From: Prevotella sp. | Lineage (GTDB): Bacteria > Bacteroidota > Bacteroidia > Bacteroidales > Bacteroidaceae | Direction: 5' to 3' | Length of the DNA: 64,000 nt | Assembly: GCA_024682415.1 (NCBI GenBank) | Contig: JAIKZG010000025.1 | Location: 1 to 64,000 of the forward strand | Shown: piece after piece, positions 10,100 to 20,546 of the stretch | Position numbering within the stretch: position 1 is the first letter of the stretch | Layout: each line of letters starts with the position of its first letter | Position numbers and translations under genes: made by a program | Notes under the pieces: generated by a model | What the model saw: the letters and a program-made list of their open reading frames with translations, nothing else | Told to the model about the DNA's origin: nothing | The model's database searches: none

Positions 10100-12046
10100 T
10101 TACCAACCATAGTTCTGACCGAAGTCAAGATATATTGATGTATCGTTAATCTTCATCGGGAACCAATAGTGCTTTACCTCATACTTACGTGTAAGGATTG
10201 TTTCCTCTCTCCAGTCTTTCACCTCGATGTTGGCAGGATCGTTCTTGCCGTCGAGATAAGAAGAAGGAGTGACACGGGTGAACTCCTGTGAAGTCTTAAC
10301 TGTGTAAGGACTTTCTGTAAGGAGCAACCAGCGCTGAAGGTCGTTGAAGCGGAATCCCTCGAAAGCCAGTTCCGCAGCACGCTCACGACGCACCTCATCC
10401 ATAAACTTATGATCATTGGCAGCATAAGAAGCAGCGACATGACCCTCGCCTACACGGTCGCGCAAAGTATTGATTGCGTCCTCGGCAGTCTTGCCGAAGT
10501 TGGTAGACTTAGCCTTTGCTCCGCCAAACGCCGCGCAAGCCTCAGCATACATAGTATAAATATCGCCCAAACGCATGTAAGGAAGATAGATATGAAGAGA
10601 ACCTGACCAGTTGTAAGTGCCATCATATCTATTAGCAGTATGTGGACAAAGCTTCTGATAGAAATAACCTGTGCGGCTGCCCTGCTGAACATCACGCATG
10701 TTACCACCTGTGAAAAGCTCGCAATAACGATACTTCTCCATTTCGGCAGGCATACTTGAGTTTACATATTTGAATCCATCAAACACGATGTCATGATAGA
10801 AGCGTGGATCACGGTTCTTGAAAGGATGAGTAGGATCGAAACCAGAGTTAGGATCAGTGATAGGAAGACCATTGGCCATACCGTATGCGTAATTGATATA
10901 GTTGGCAGTCGGGCTACGGGTAACACCACTTTCTACGATATTGTCCTGACCTGGACCAAAAGTCTTAGAAGAACCCCAGTTAGTACCATTATAGTCAGGA
11001 GAAGGTCCACGGAAGATTGCCTCAGTAGTACCTGGCATAAGCCAGTTCTGACCTGTGGTATAGAAGATATCGCTGAAACAAGTCTTCGCGTCATCAGCCC
11101 TTGTGTGATTGTAGATATCCTTATACTTGAACTCTGCAAGCTCATATGGAGTCTGTCCACTCTCTACAAGAGAAAGAAGCTCGCCGAAAGCCTCAGCTGC
11201 CTTCTTGCAATAATCCTTATTATAATCATAAGTCTTAGTGCCACCTACCTGAGCGCCATTCTCCATCAATGGACTACCTGCCCAAAGATAAACCTTGCCG
11301 AGATAGCCGAGAGCAGCAATCTTAGTGACACGAATATCATTCTTACCCTTTGTCTTTGCGCCGATAGTAGTTTCATCCCAATTTACAGGAAGCAAATCGG
11401 CAGCCTTGCGCAAATCTTCAGCGCAGCTGTCAGCGCACTCCTGGAAAGAAAGACGAGGCAATCTGAGTTTCTCTGTAGGAGCAAATGCGCGCTTAACATA
11501 AGGAAGACCGCCAAGATACTCCATCATCTCGAAATGCCACCATGCACGGAAGAAATAAAGCTGACCTTTAATAAAGTTCTTCTCTTCTTCTGTTGCCTCT
11601 GTCATTTTGTCCATGTTCTCAAGACCGAGGTTGCATTTACGGATGCAATACCATGCATGAGGCCAAAGTGCATGACGGAACTTATCGGTAGATGTAGGAT
11701 CGGCGTTACCTTTATCAAGCCACTGACCTGGCTGTCCCATTTTGCCATCCTGCCATGCCCAGAAGTTACCCAAGTCCATCTGGTTGATCATGTGCCAACT
11801 GTCCTGAGGGTCCATAATTTCATCTTCACCCCAGTTCCAAGTAGTGGTCCAATAGTTCTTTATTTTGTCAGGAATACAGTTATACATTTCCTCTACATAT
11901 CCCTGGAAATTGTTGAAGTTCTTGAATGCCTCTTCTTCTCCGACAATAGCATCAGGAGTCTTCTCCAAATAGTCTTTGCACGAGGTGAATCCCAAAGAGA
12001 TACAAGCCGCGGCACAACCTATTATTATCTTATTTCTTAATTTCAT
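10100..12046 (-). CDS. xusB: SusD/RagB-family xylan-binding lipoprotein (first pair)
   Basis: 648 residues with lipobox Cys23 (FTSCKDY) and the SusD N-terminal start LEKTPDAIVGEEEAF. Internal landmarks are FIKGQLYFFRAWWHFEMMEYLGGLPYV, LGYLGKVYLWAGSPLM, YMRLGDIYTMYAEACAAFG, LRDRVG and RRERAAELAFEGFRFNDLQRW. It starts 3 bases after the stop of the first SusC, so the pair is translationally close. Known role of the family: surface glycan capture and lid of the SusC channel. Order matches xusB. The pair to the next SusC is separated by 51 bases without a terminator, so all six xus genes can be one transcript. Confidence 0.9.
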   Translation of the reverse strand: MKLRNKIIIGCAAACISLGFTSCKDYLEKTPDAIVGEEEAFKNFNNFQGYVEEMYNCIPDKIKNYWTTTWNWGEDEIMDPQDSWHMINQMDLGNFWAWQDGKMGQPGQWLDKGNADPTSTDKFRHALWPHAWYCIRKCNLGLENMDKMTEATEEEKNFIKGQLYFFRAWWHFEMMEYLGGLPYVKRAFAPTEKLRLPRLSFQECADSCAEDLRKAADLLPVNWDETTIGAKTKGKNDIRVTKIAALGYLGKVYLWAGSPLMENGAQVGGTKTYDYNKDYCKKAAEAFGELLSLVESGQTPYELAEFKYKDIYNHTRADDAKTCFSDIFYTTGQNWLMPGTTEAIFRGPSPDYNGTNWGSSKTFGPGQDNIVESGVTRSPTANYINYAYGMANGLPITDPNSGFDPTHPFKNRDPRFYHDIVFDGFKYVNSSMPAEMEKYRYCELFTGGNMRDVQQGSRTGYFYQKLCPHTANRYDGTYNWSGSLHIYLPYMRLGDIYTMYAEACAAFGGAKAKSTNFGKTAEDAINTLRDRVGEGHVAASYAANDHKFMDEVRRERAAELAFEGFRFNDLQRWLLLTESPYTVKTSQEFTRVTPSSYLDGKNDPANIEVKDWREETILTRKYEVKHYWFPMKINDTSIYLDFGQNYGW

Positions 12047-12049
12047 AAT

Positions 12050-15000
12050 TTACAATGAGAATTTAATACCCAAGTTGAAACGTTTCATCGTTGGATAAGC
12101 ACCGATATAACCTGCTCCGGCGAAATTGCTCTCACGGTCGTCAGGCATACGGCTCCATACCCAGACATTGTTACCATTCAGATAAATCTTCAAGTTTTCA
12201 ATACCAATGTGGCGAGTCAACTTATTGCTGAACTGATAAGCAATCTCAATATTCTTCAAGCGAATGTAGCTACCATCGTAAGCATACTGAGTGCTTGTAG
12301 CATAAGATGGCTTAGAAATCCAACGAGGAACCATTACGTCGGCATTAGGATCGCTCTTGCTCCACCAAGAACCTTCGTCGTAAACATTGTTAAGAGTGTT
12401 ACCGAAGCTTGTAAGAGCAACGTCACGAGTAACATTTGTTACGCCATAGAACTGAACGAATGCTGAGAAGCCTTTCCATTCGAAACCTATAGTAGCGTTG
12501 TAAGTGTTCTGTGGAGTGCCGCTATAGCCATAAGGCACATTATCCATATCGTCGATAACGCCATCGCCATTATAGTCGATAATCTTATAGTCACCCACGA
12601 GGCTCTGATCATTAGCCGTATTGTGCTCAGTAGTACCGATAAGCTCATCATAAGAGTTTGCGCGACCTGAATTAATATGGTAACGGCTCTGTCCAAGAGA
12701 GAAACCAGCCTGTTTCTGATAAGCAGGAAGAAGTTCAGGATCATCTCTTTCGATAATCTTATTCTTCGCGTGAGTCATGTTGAAGTTAGCCCAAACGCGG
12801 AAATCCTTACCTATTTTTTTGTTAAACTTCAATTCCAACTCATAACCACTACTTTCTACAACACCTAAGTTAACTGTAGCAGGAATAGCACCGAAATAAG
12901 GAGGAACAGCACGACCTGAACCACCCATAAGAATATCCTTACGCTTATCCTTAAAGATATCAACGCTACCGGTAATCAAACCGCCGAAGATACCATAATC
13001 CAAACCGAAATTGGTTTTTCTTGCGGTTTCCCAATGTACGTCTTTGTTACCAATCTTTTCTTCACGATACCAAGCGTAAGGGCTATTACCATGGTTTACG
13101 TCCATTGATGTAGTACCGCCCGTAGCCCACTGAGTCATATACTGGAAACGAGAACCAATATTATCATCACCGATTTCACCATAAGAAGCACGAAGTTTCA
13201 ACATATCGAGCCACTTGAATCTCTTCATGAACTTTTCTTCTGAAACCATCCATCCGATAGCACCAGAATTGAAGAAAGCGAAACGATTATCTCTTGAGAA
13301 CTGCTCAGAACCGTTGTAAGCTCCGTTGTACTCAATGAAATAACGACCTGCGTAATCATAAGTAGTACGGAATACCCAGTCTTCACGGAAGTGAGGGATT
13401 TCACTACCTGTAGCACGTTCCTGACGAGAGAACAAGCCCATGGCTGTAACATTGTGCTGTCCGAACTTGCGGGCATAGTTTACCTGTGCCTGATAATAAA
13501 GGTTACGACGTGTATCCTTGTTGTTAATTTCACCTTTCTGAGTTACCCAAAGCACGCCCTGCATGTAGTCGAACTTATTGTTGTTGTCGTAATCTGTTCT
13601 ATAATAAGCGACACCAGTTTCAGGATTAACCCACTTAAACTGAGGATCGTGATACAAGTCTTGAATACCGCGATTGTTCTCACGGAAAGCATTATCCCAC
13701 GAAATCTTACCGTTTACGCTCAAACCAGGAGTAACGAAACTAAGATCCTGATTAAGAGTAAAGTCGGTATATATAGAGGTGGTAGTTGTCTTCATTGAAC
13801 CAGATGTAGCAAGATTGCTCACAGAGTTGCTCACATTATCCTTTGCAGGATAGTAACCCCATGAACCGTCGCTATACTGTGGCAAGAACACGTCAGGAGC
13901 GATGTTGTAAGCACCTGCCCACTGCTGAGCGATCTGCCATTCACTCTGCCCGGCGTTGTTCCATGGTGATTTGCTTGTACCCATAGAACCGGCGATGTTC
14001 ATCTGGAATTTTGTAGTCTTAGTAATATCGAAATCAAGATTTGAGCGAACGTTGATTCGATCGAAAGCATAACCAGAGTCGTAACCTCTACCATTATTAT
14101 AATGGCGGAAGAGGTCGCCCTCGTGTACATAGTCAGAGCTTACGAAATACTTAACGAATTTCGCACCACCCGAAATGCTTACATTGGCATTGTAGCTCAT
14201 AGCGTGATCCTTGAACATAGCCTTCTGCCAGTCTACATTAGGATAACGCTCGAAATCCTCAACTGTCTTCTGACCACGGAAATGAGAGATGTAGCTTACA
14301 GGAAGCACATCAGCCCAAGAAGCACTTGAAACAGGCAACTCGTGCTCAATAGCGACGTTGCGGGCCATCATAGCATCATAAGAGTCGTACTTGTCTGGCA
14401 AGAATGAAGGCTTTTTCATAGTAATGTTGGCACCGATGTCGATTCTTGCCTTTCCTTCCTGACCACGCTTTGTAGTAATAAGGATTACACCGTTAGCACC
14501 CTTCACACCGAATACGGCTGTGGCAGAAGCATCTTTGAGGACAGAGATGTTCTCTACTGAGTTTACATCCACATCTTTCATAGGACGCTCAATACCATCC
14601 ACCAATACGAGTGGCTCGGAGTTGTTCCAAGAAGAAGCGCTTCGAATCACGATTTTAGGATCTTCAGCACCCGGCATACCACTACTTGCTGTAGTAACGA
14701 CGCCAGGCAAGTTACCAGTTAAGGCGGCACCGATATCATTTACTCCGGCGGCACGTTTAAGAACCTCACCTGAAGTCTGAGTAATAGCGCCGACAACAGA
14801 AGCCTTTTTCTGCTGACCGTAACCTACTACAACAACTTCGTTCAAAAGTTTGTTGTCATCTTCCAACACAATTGAGAAATTGCGCTTGTTTCCGACCTTC
14901 ACCTCACGAGTGACCATTCCCACATAAGAAACTGTGAGAACTGACTTCTCGCTCGGCACTTTAATCAAAAACTTGCCGTTGAAATCTGACACCACACCAT

Positions 15001-15166
15001 TCTGAGGCTGTCCTTTCACCTGCACCGTAGCACCGATGATGTCTTCGCCTTTGCTGTCGGTAATGTGTCCACTCACATTGATGCCTTGTGCGGCGGCAGT
15101 CAATGTCATCGAGATGAACAACATCACGAAAGCTAATCTTGCGATGAATTGTTTTGTTTGTTTCAT
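12050..15166 (-). CDS. xusA: SusC-type TonB-dependent outer-membrane transporter (first pair)
   Basis: 1038 residues, full-length SusC. A signal peptide ending near TAAAQ is followed by the CarbopepD_reg-like domain (about 27-110: INVSGHITDSKGEDIIGATV), TonB-box-like VVVGYGQQKKASVVGA, a plug with PLVLVDGIERPM and ISVLKDASATAVFGVKGANGVILITTKRG, then a long barrel ending GIKFSL. It is the first gene of the minus-strand xylan operon and diverges from the HTCS regulator across a 283-base promoter region. Expected role: energised import of xylo-oligosaccharides with the adjacent SusD. In P. bryantii the homologous gene heads the xylan-induced operon. Confidence 0.92.
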   Translation of the reverse strand: MKQTKQFIARLAFVMLFISMTLTAAAQGINVSGHITDSKGEDIIGATVQVKGQPQNGVVSDFNGKFLIKVPSEKSVLTVSYVGMVTREVKVGNKRNFSIVLEDDNKLLNEVVVVGYGQQKKASVVGAITQTSGEVLKRAAGVNDIGAALTGNLPGVVTTASSGMPGAEDPKIVIRSASSWNNSEPLVLVDGIERPMKDVDVNSVENISVLKDASATAVFGVKGANGVILITTKRGQEGKARIDIGANITMKKPSFLPDKYDSYDAMMARNVAIEHELPVSSASWADVLPVSYISHFRGQKTVEDFERYPNVDWQKAMFKDHAMSYNANVSISGGAKFVKYFVSSDYVHEGDLFRHYNNGRGYDSGYAFDRINVRSNLDFDITKTTKFQMNIAGSMGTSKSPWNNAGQSEWQIAQQWAGAYNIAPDVFLPQYSDGSWGYYPAKDNVSNSVSNLATSGSMKTTTTSIYTDFTLNQDLSFVTPGLSVNGKISWDNAFRENNRGIQDLYHDPQFKWVNPETGVAYYRTDYDNNNKFDYMQGVLWVTQKGEINNKDTRRNLYYQAQVNYARKFGQHNVTAMGLFSRQERATGSEIPHFREDWVFRTTYDYAGRYFIEYNGAYNGSEQFSRDNRFAFFNSGAIGWMVSEEKFMKRFKWLDMLKLRASYGEIGDDNIGSRFQYMTQWATGGTTSMDVNHGNSPYAWYREEKIGNKDVHWETARKTNFGLDYGIFGGLITGSVDIFKDKRKDILMGGSGRAVPPYFGAIPATVNLGVVESSGYELELKFNKKIGKDFRVWANFNMTHAKNKIIERDDPELLPAYQKQAGFSLGQSRYHINSGRANSYDELIGTTEHNTANDQSLVGDYKIIDYNGDGVIDDMDNVPYGYSGTPQNTYNATIGFEWKGFSAFVQFYGVTNVTRDVALTSFGNTLNNVYDEGSWWSKSDPNADVMVPRWISKPSYATSTQYAYDGSYIRLKNIEIAYQFSNKLTRHIGIENLKIYLNGNNVWVWSRMPDDRESNFAGAGYIGAYPTMKRFNLGIKFSL

Positions 15167-15234
15167 CAGATTTTTTTGTTTTTAATTTTTAATACATTAT
15201 TTGTTAACTGTTATTTAGGTTATCAAAACGTTCG

Positions 15235-15242
15235 CAAAATTA
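15235..15242 (-). promoter_or_regulatory. Candidate -7 box of the xus operon
   Basis: On the minus strand the eight bases read TAATTTTG, a full match to the Bacteroidetes -7 consensus TAnnTTTG, 68 bases before the xusA start. No TTTG -33 box is found at the expected distance, as expected if an activator such as the neighbouring HTCS is needed. The gap 15167-15449 holds no gene. Confidence 0.5.
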
Positions 15243-15364
15243 TATACTTTAATAATAAAGGTCTTTTCACAGTGTACCACATTTTTTCTCTCATGTTACA
15301 GACCTACTGTTTATCGCCATTCTGGGAACAACATACACATATATATATTTAGAGAACAGAATTT

Positions 15365-15395
15365 TTTGTCCGCTCAAAAATTTTATGTAAGTTTG
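15365..15395 (+). promoter_or_regulatory. Consensus promoter of the HTCS regulator
   Basis: TTTG at 15365-15368, a 19-base spacer, then TAAGTTTG at 15388-15395: a complete Bacteroidetes sigma-ABfr-type promoter. Transcription would start near 15402, about 48 bases before the HTCS start codon. The good match suggests constitutive expression of the sensor, in contrast to the weaker divergent xus promoter. Confidence 0.75.
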
Positions 15396-15449
15396 CACTC
15401 GCTTAACAAAAACCATAACTTATAACTCTCATTAGATTAAAACTAAAAA

Positions 15450-18400
15450 ATGCGACTTAAACTCACTGTTCTTATAGTATTTCTGCAAATGGTTCTTGCG
15501 ATAAAAGCCCAGACAGGAAGATACTATAACGGAGATAATCAATTGTCGACAGCTCTTGTGACAGCAACCTATCAAGACAACAAGGGCATGATATGGATAG
15601 CAACCAACAATGGACTTAACACATTTGACGGCTATCAATTTCGTATATACAACAAAGAGAACGGCAATCTGGCGAGCAACATTGTCAACGGATTCGCTCA
15701 GACAAAAGACGGTAAGATGTATATCGCCTTTGACAACGCGTTGCAATATCTGAAGCATGGACGTTTTGAAAACGTGAAGCTTGAAAACGGCGACGACGTA
15801 AAAGGATATTTCAGATACTTATGCCTGACAAGGAAAGGCGAAATACTGACTGGCGCTTCCACTCGCAACGGAATATTGAAAGTGTCAGCCGACGGAAAAG
15901 CTAAATGGCTATACGGCAAAAACAATATCATCAACGCCCCGATGAAAATAATTGAGGCGAGAAACGGCTCGCTATGGATGGTAACGGAAAACAAAGGCGT
16001 GGTGACTATTCATAACGGCAGAATAAGACAATATTTCAGCAACATCGCTTTATCCAACTCGATGAAAGATATATGCACCGACAAGAAAGGCTACATATAT
16101 GTGGCTTGTCAGAAGGGCGGTGTATACGTAATAAACTCAACGCAGCCTAACAGCAAGCCGCAAATTCTAAACGGAACGGAAAAACTTGCCGTGATTTCTG
16201 TGCTTTCAAAGAAAGACGGCACTATATTATTGGGAACCGACGGCGACGGACTTTATGAATACTGCCCAAAGAGCCACACCACGCAAAGAACATCGGCATT
16301 CTCTACGGAACTGAACCTCAACAAAGTTAAGATTACAAATATCAACGAAGACAACGAGGGCAACATCTGGCTCTCGATGTTTCAAAAGGGCGTATTCATG
16401 ATACCTGCCCACAAATCGGCTTTTCATTATCAGGGCTATCGCCTTGGAAACCTTAACACTATAGGTGAAGATTGCGTGAGCTGCGTAATGCAGAGCCACG
16501 ACGGACATATATGGGTGGCAACAGACGGCGATGGACTTTATTCGCTGAATTTTGACGGAAGCCTGCTGAGACATTTCTCTCATCCCATTGTGCCTACCGC
16601 CATTCTCGGCATGGAGGAAGACCATCTGCACAGAATTTGGATTGCCTCATATATGAATGGCGGAGGATGGATCGACCCGATAAGCGGAAGCTATCATCGC
16701 CTGCCTTTCACAAACGGAAAGGCACAAAACGTATTCGACATGTGGGAAGACAGCAATCACAACATGTGGATAGCGACATTGGGCGATGGCTTGAAGAAGC
16801 TGAATCTTGGCAACAACAAATTAACGGAATATAGAAGCAGCGCAAAGACAAATAATTGCCTCGTAAATGATTATATCACTCATCTGAACGTTTCTCCAAA
16901 CGGCAGAAGGCTTTATGTATGTACAAGCACCGGACTGGCTTGTCTTGATATGAAGACAAACAGCTGGGTAAACACTTTCGGCAAGAATGGTATTCTAAAC
17001 GAGCTGCCGATAAACGACGCGAAAGAAGACAAATACGGCAATATCTGGATATGCACCAACAATGGACTTTACATTTATAGCCTGAAAACAAAAGAACTTA
17101 CTAAATACACGACAAGCGAAGGCATTGCCGACAACAACACCGCTTCCGTAGTCATCGACAAGAACGGCAAAGCATGGGTAAGCACGCTGCATGGCCTGAG
17201 CTGCATTGACATTAAAAGTAGATGCGTAGAAAACTTCTATCTATGCGACGGCCTGCAAGGCAACGAATTCAGCTGGGGCGTGAGCTATAAAAGCGTTATC
17301 GGAGGAAAAGAAACGATATTCTTCGGTGGAATGTCGGGGCTTACATGGTTTAACTCTACAAGAATAAGCCACAAATGCGCCAAGCCCGACATTTTCATTA
17401 CAGGGCTGACAATAGGCGAAGACGAAGTGAAGCCGGGCGAGAAATCGGGCATATTCACCATTACCGATGACGATATAGACAAGAGCAAAGTGTTTGATTT
17501 CAGTCATCAGGACAACACTTTCTCGATAAGCCTCTCTACCCTTTCATACAGCAACCCTGAACGCATACGCTTCGCCTACAGCATAAATGGCGATGAATGG
17601 ATACAGCTGCCACAAGGCAAGAACACGATAACGCTGACGCATCTGCAACCAGACTGCTACACATTCCGCGTGAAAGCTATCGTGGGCGGAATAGAATCGC
17701 CTATCAAGAAATTCTACATAGAAATTCATCCGGCATGGTATTTCTCTTTGCCGATGAAGCTGCTGTATATCATTCTGATTGTATTCTTCATCTGGTGGTA
17801 TATGCGTCAGCTTCGCCGCAAGCAGCAAGACCAGCTACGCCTTCAGGAGCATATACACGCTCAGGAGATGAGCGAGTCGAAACTGCGCTTCTTCATGAAC
17901 ATAAGCCATGAAATACGCACTCCGCTCACTCTGATAATCTCTCCTTTGGAAGAGCTGATGAAGACTGACTATGAGCCTATACGCAACAGCATATACAGAA
18001 CTATTCACCGCAACGCGATGCGACTGCTCAGCCAAGTAAACCAGATGATGGATCTGAGAAAGATTGACGCTGGAAAAATGGTGATGCACATGGAGCCTGC
18101 CGACATGATATGTATAGCGAAAGACATCGCGCTGCTCTTTGAGCAACAAGCCAACGTGAAGAGCATAAACTTCAAGTTGGAGTACGAGGAGGAGGTGATA
18201 CCTGTAAATATCGACCGTCAGAACTTTGACAAAGTGCTGATGAATATTCTTTCGAATGCCTTTAAATATACGCATACTGGCGGAAAAATAACCATGGCGA
18301 TAAAGAGGACAGAAGAAAATGGAAAGAAATGGGTAAATATCTCAGTGAGCGACGACGGAGAAAAGATTCCTACCGACAAGCTTGAAAAGATATTCGAGCG

Positions 18401-19427
18401 TTTCTATCAGGCTGTTTCCGTAACCAACGACCGACAGGCAGGCACAGGCATCGGTCTTGACCTTACACGCTCACTCGTGGAACTGCACGGAGGAAGGATT
18501 TGGGCAGAGAACAATATTGGCAAGGGCTGCACATTCACCATTCGCATACCTGCCGCCGATATTGACAAGGAAAGCATATCGGCAAACGCGCCTAAGCCTA
18601 CAAAGCAGGAGCAAAAGGCAGAGGAAAAGCAAGAGCCAAGAATTCAGCATATCAAGGCGACAAGCAATCCTCTGATTGTAATTGCCGAGGATGACGCTGA
18701 GATTATGGATTATCTGTCAAAGGAGCTTGGCGACACTTACCGCATCATAGCCTGCTCTAACGGAAAGATTGCGCTCAACGCCATTCTGAAACATCATCCG
18801 CAACTGATTATCTCTGACATTATGATGCCGGAAATGGACGGTAACGAACTTTGCACAAGAGTAAGGCACAACATCAACACCAACGACATTCCTGTGATTC
18901 TCCTTACAGCTAAAGACCGTGAGGACGATCAGCTCATAGGACTTGAAACAGGCGCTGACGCTTACATCACTAAGCCTTTCAACCTCGACATATTAAAGCG
19001 CACGATGATAAATCTGATTAACATGCACAACGTGATGAAGAATAAGCTTGAAGGTGGCGAGGAACAGAAAGACAAGATAAGCGAAGTGGAAGTAAAATCG
19101 CCCGACAGCAAACTGCTGCAACGCGTAATGGCTGTAATCAACGACAATCTCACGAATGAGGATTTGAGCGTAACCCTTATTTCAAAGGAAGTGGGCATAA
19201 GCCGCGTGCATCTATACCGCAAGATGAAAGAGCTTACAAATCAGACTCCTCATGATTTCATTCGCAACATACGACTGAAACAGGCTGCCAACTTGCTTGC
19301 GAGCGGTCGCCACAACATCACGGAAGTGATGAATGCCTGCGGATTCAGCAATTCGGCTTCATTCTCCACACAGTTTAAAAAGATGTATGGAATGTCGCCA
19401 CGCGAATACATGAAAAAAAACATATAG
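15450..19427 (+). CDS. Hybrid two-component system (HTCS) sensor-regulator of xylan utilisation
   Basis: 1325 residues combining sensor and regulator. A signal peptide (to about 20) precedes a periplasmic double beta-propeller of two-component-regulator repeats (about 25-640, e.g. DNKGMIWIATNNGLNTFDGYQF), a Y_Y_Y domain (about 680-765) and one membrane helix (about 770-795, LLYIILIVFFIWWYM). Then come a histidine kinase with His820 in MNISHEIRTPLTL and ATPase motifs GTGIGLDLTRSLVELHGG, a receiver with Asp1123 in ISDIMMPEMDG, and an AraC-type DNA-binding domain (about 1225-1325). Homologues (XynR in P. bryantii) sense xylo-oligosaccharides and activate xylanase operons. Divergent placement from xusA supports that target. 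The exact ligand is inferred. Confidence 0.93.
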   Translation: MRLKLTVLIVFLQMVLAIKAQTGRYYNGDNQLSTALVTATYQDNKGMIWIATNNGLNTFDGYQFRIYNKENGNLASNIVNGFAQTKDGKMYIAFDNALQYLKHGRFENVKLENGDDVKGYFRYLCLTRKGEILTGASTRNGILKVSADGKAKWLYGKNNIINAPMKIIEARNGSLWMVTENKGVVTIHNGRIRQYFSNIALSNSMKDICTDKKGYIYVACQKGGVYVINSTQPNSKPQILNGTEKLAVISVLSKKDGTILLGTDGDGLYEYCPKSHTTQRTSAFSTELNLNKVKITNINEDNEGNIWLSMFQKGVFMIPAHKSAFHYQGYRLGNLNTIGEDCVSCVMQSHDGHIWVATDGDGLYSLNFDGSLLRHFSHPIVPTAILGMEEDHLHRIWIASYMNGGGWIDPISGSYHRLPFTNGKAQNVFDMWEDSNHNMWIATLGDGLKKLNLGNNKLTEYRSSAKTNNCLVNDYITHLNVSPNGRRLYVCTSTGLACLDMKTNSWVNTFGKNGILNELPINDAKEDKYGNIWICTNNGLYIYSLKTKELTKYTTSEGIADNNTASVVIDKNGKAWVSTLHGLSCIDIKSRCVENFYLCDGLQGNEFSWGVSYKSVIGGKETIFFGGMSGLTWFNSTRISHKCAKPDIFITGLTIGEDEVKPGEKSGIFTITDDDIDKSKVFDFSHQDNTFSISLSTLSYSNPERIRFAYSINGDEWIQLPQGKNTITLTHLQPDCYTFRVKAIVGGIESPIKKFYIEIHPAWYFSLPMKLLYIILIVFFIWWYMRQLRRKQQDQLRLQEHIHAQEMSESKLRFFMNISHEIRTPLTLIISPLEELMKTDYEPIRNSIYRTIHRNAMRLLSQVNQMMDLRKIDAGKMVMHMEPADMICIAKDIALLFEQQANVKSINFKLEYEEEVIPVNIDRQNFDKVLMNILSNAFKYTHTGGKITMAIKRTEENGKKWVNISVSDDGEKIPTDKLEKIFERFYQAVSVTNDRQAGTGIGLDLTRSLVELHGGRIWAENNIGKGCTFTIRIPAADIDKESISANAPKPTKQEQKAEEKQEPRIQHIKATSNPLIVIAEDDAEIMDYLSKELGDTYRIIACSNGKIALNAILKHHPQLIISDIMMPEMDGNELCTRVRHNINTNDIPVILLTAKDREDDQLIGLETGADAYITKPFNLDILKRTMINLINMHNVMKNKLEGGEEQKDKISEVEVKSPDSKLLQRVMAVINDNLTNEDLSVTLISKEVGISRVHLYRKMKELTNQTPHDFIRNIRLKQAANLLASGRHNITEVMNACGFSNSASFSTQFKKMYGMSPREYMKKNI

Positions 19428-19491
19428 GATTTTCAAAAAAATCATGCAAGGAAAATTTAAAATTCATGCATGAAAAAATAACTCTCACCGC

Positions 19492-19545
19492 ATACAGCGT
19501 TTTCTCAGCGAACAATGGAACTGAGGAAACGCTGTATATCGTTTT
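19492..19545 (+). terminator. Hairpin after the HTCS, overlapping the end of the DUF4435 gene
   Basis: Inverted repeat with 17-base arms at 19492-19508 and 19521-19537 (one G-T wobble, 12-base loop) followed on the plus strand by ATCGTTTT. It lies 64 bases past the HTCS stop. The left arm contains the stop codon (19505-19507) of the convergent DUF4435 gene, so one element may serve both genes; there is no T-tract on the minus side. Confidence 0.6.
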
Positions 19546-20509
19546 GTATACGCTTAAAAGGCTCTGAGTCTACATAACCTGTGCTCTTTTTTAGCATATC
19601 CACAACTCCCGTAATACTATTTGTATAGCAAGAAAGCTCGTTGCTACGCTGAGTGAAATGCACGCTCTGCTCGCTTATCTCATTCTCACGCTCTCTGATA
19701 AGCCTTTCGCAGACACGCTGCAACATAGGCGCGACGACCTTGTTGAAGACGTGGTGCCCCTGAATATAAAGGTAAACATTATCAGGCGTAACGCCAAGCT
19801 GCCTTACGCTCTCCTTCACTCGCTGATATTCCTTTTTCAGCTCGGGATATTTATGCTGCAACGTTTTAATCTTCTGCCCCACCTTACGCTGCAAATGCTC
19901 AATGATAGCCTCAGCGTTATTTAGCTTGAATACGCCTGTATCAAGAATATGAATGAAATCGGTGATAGTAAACTTTCCGTAATAAGGAGTGCGATAGAAA
20001 AGAATGCTCCATATAAACAAAGGATAGACAGCCTGAGAATAAAGCCTGAGATATTCCTCAAAATCGAATATGTCATTATCCACGAGCGTAGCCATAACCG
20101 TAACGTCGTGAAGAGCAGGGGCATAGCATTGCAGATTTTCTATAGAGTAGGCATAAGTGTGGAATACGTAAGGGCTTCCAAGTATAGTGCGTGAAGTTTC
20201 GGTCGCGCCCTGAATGAGATAATCGTAATCAGCGTCTACACAGGCTATCATGTCTTCGCCCACCTTATCATAAAGAGCACTCATAAGCACTGCTTTCTTG
20301 CCACGCTCAAGCCGAAGCTCATGAGTGGGAAGCATAACTTGGAAACATACCTTGTCGTTTTCAAATCTGCCGAGCACGGTGCGCCAGAAGAACACATCAT
20401 CATAGCTTTCCACATAAGCCACGATTTTGCGCCGAGCCTTCTTTGAGTTCAGCTTATTAGCGGCTGAAATATAAGAAGAGGTAAGATTATCTTTTAGTCG
20501 CCTGCTCAT
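19505..20509 (-). CDS. DUF4435 (TOPRIM-like) protein, partner of the adjacent ATPase
   Basis: 334 residues, no signal peptide. The N-terminal part carries the DUF4435/TOPRIM-like acidic set: Glu34 with Asp37/Asp38 in AYVESYDDVFFW, and Asp92, Asp94, Asp96 in ACVDADYDYL. The rest is helical with a charged C-terminus. It follows the ATPase by 37 bases on the same strand. ATPase + DUF4435 pairs form the PARIS anti-phage system (AriA/AriB), in which the DUF4435 subunit is the effector nuclease. All acidic positions expected for metal binding are present, so the protein should be active. Defence function here is inferred from architecture only; a different OLD-like role remains possible. Confidence 0.75.
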   Translation of the reverse strand: MSRRLKDNLTSSYISAANKLNSKKARRKIVAYVESYDDVFFWRTVLGRFENDKVCFQVMLPTHELRLERGKKAVLMSALYDKVGEDMIACVDADYDYLIQGATETSRTILGSPYVFHTYAYSIENLQCYAPALHDVTVMATLVDNDIFDFEEYLRLYSQAVYPLFIWSILFYRTPYYGKFTITDFIHILDTGVFKLNNAEAIIEHLQRKVGQKIKTLQHKYPELKKEYQRVKESVRQLGVTPDNVYLYIQGHHVFNKVVAPMLQRVCERLIRERENEISEQSVHFTQRSNELSCYTNSITGVVDMLKKSTGYVDSEPFKRIQNDIQRFLSSIVR

Positions 20510-20546
20510 ATCCTTTTTAAAAGGGTTTTAAATGCCGTTTAAAAAG

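Noticed and set aside
10793..12040. 415-codon plus-strand open frame opposite the first SusD
   Set aside because: Long, but it is the complement of a clear SusD gene and its translation looks random.
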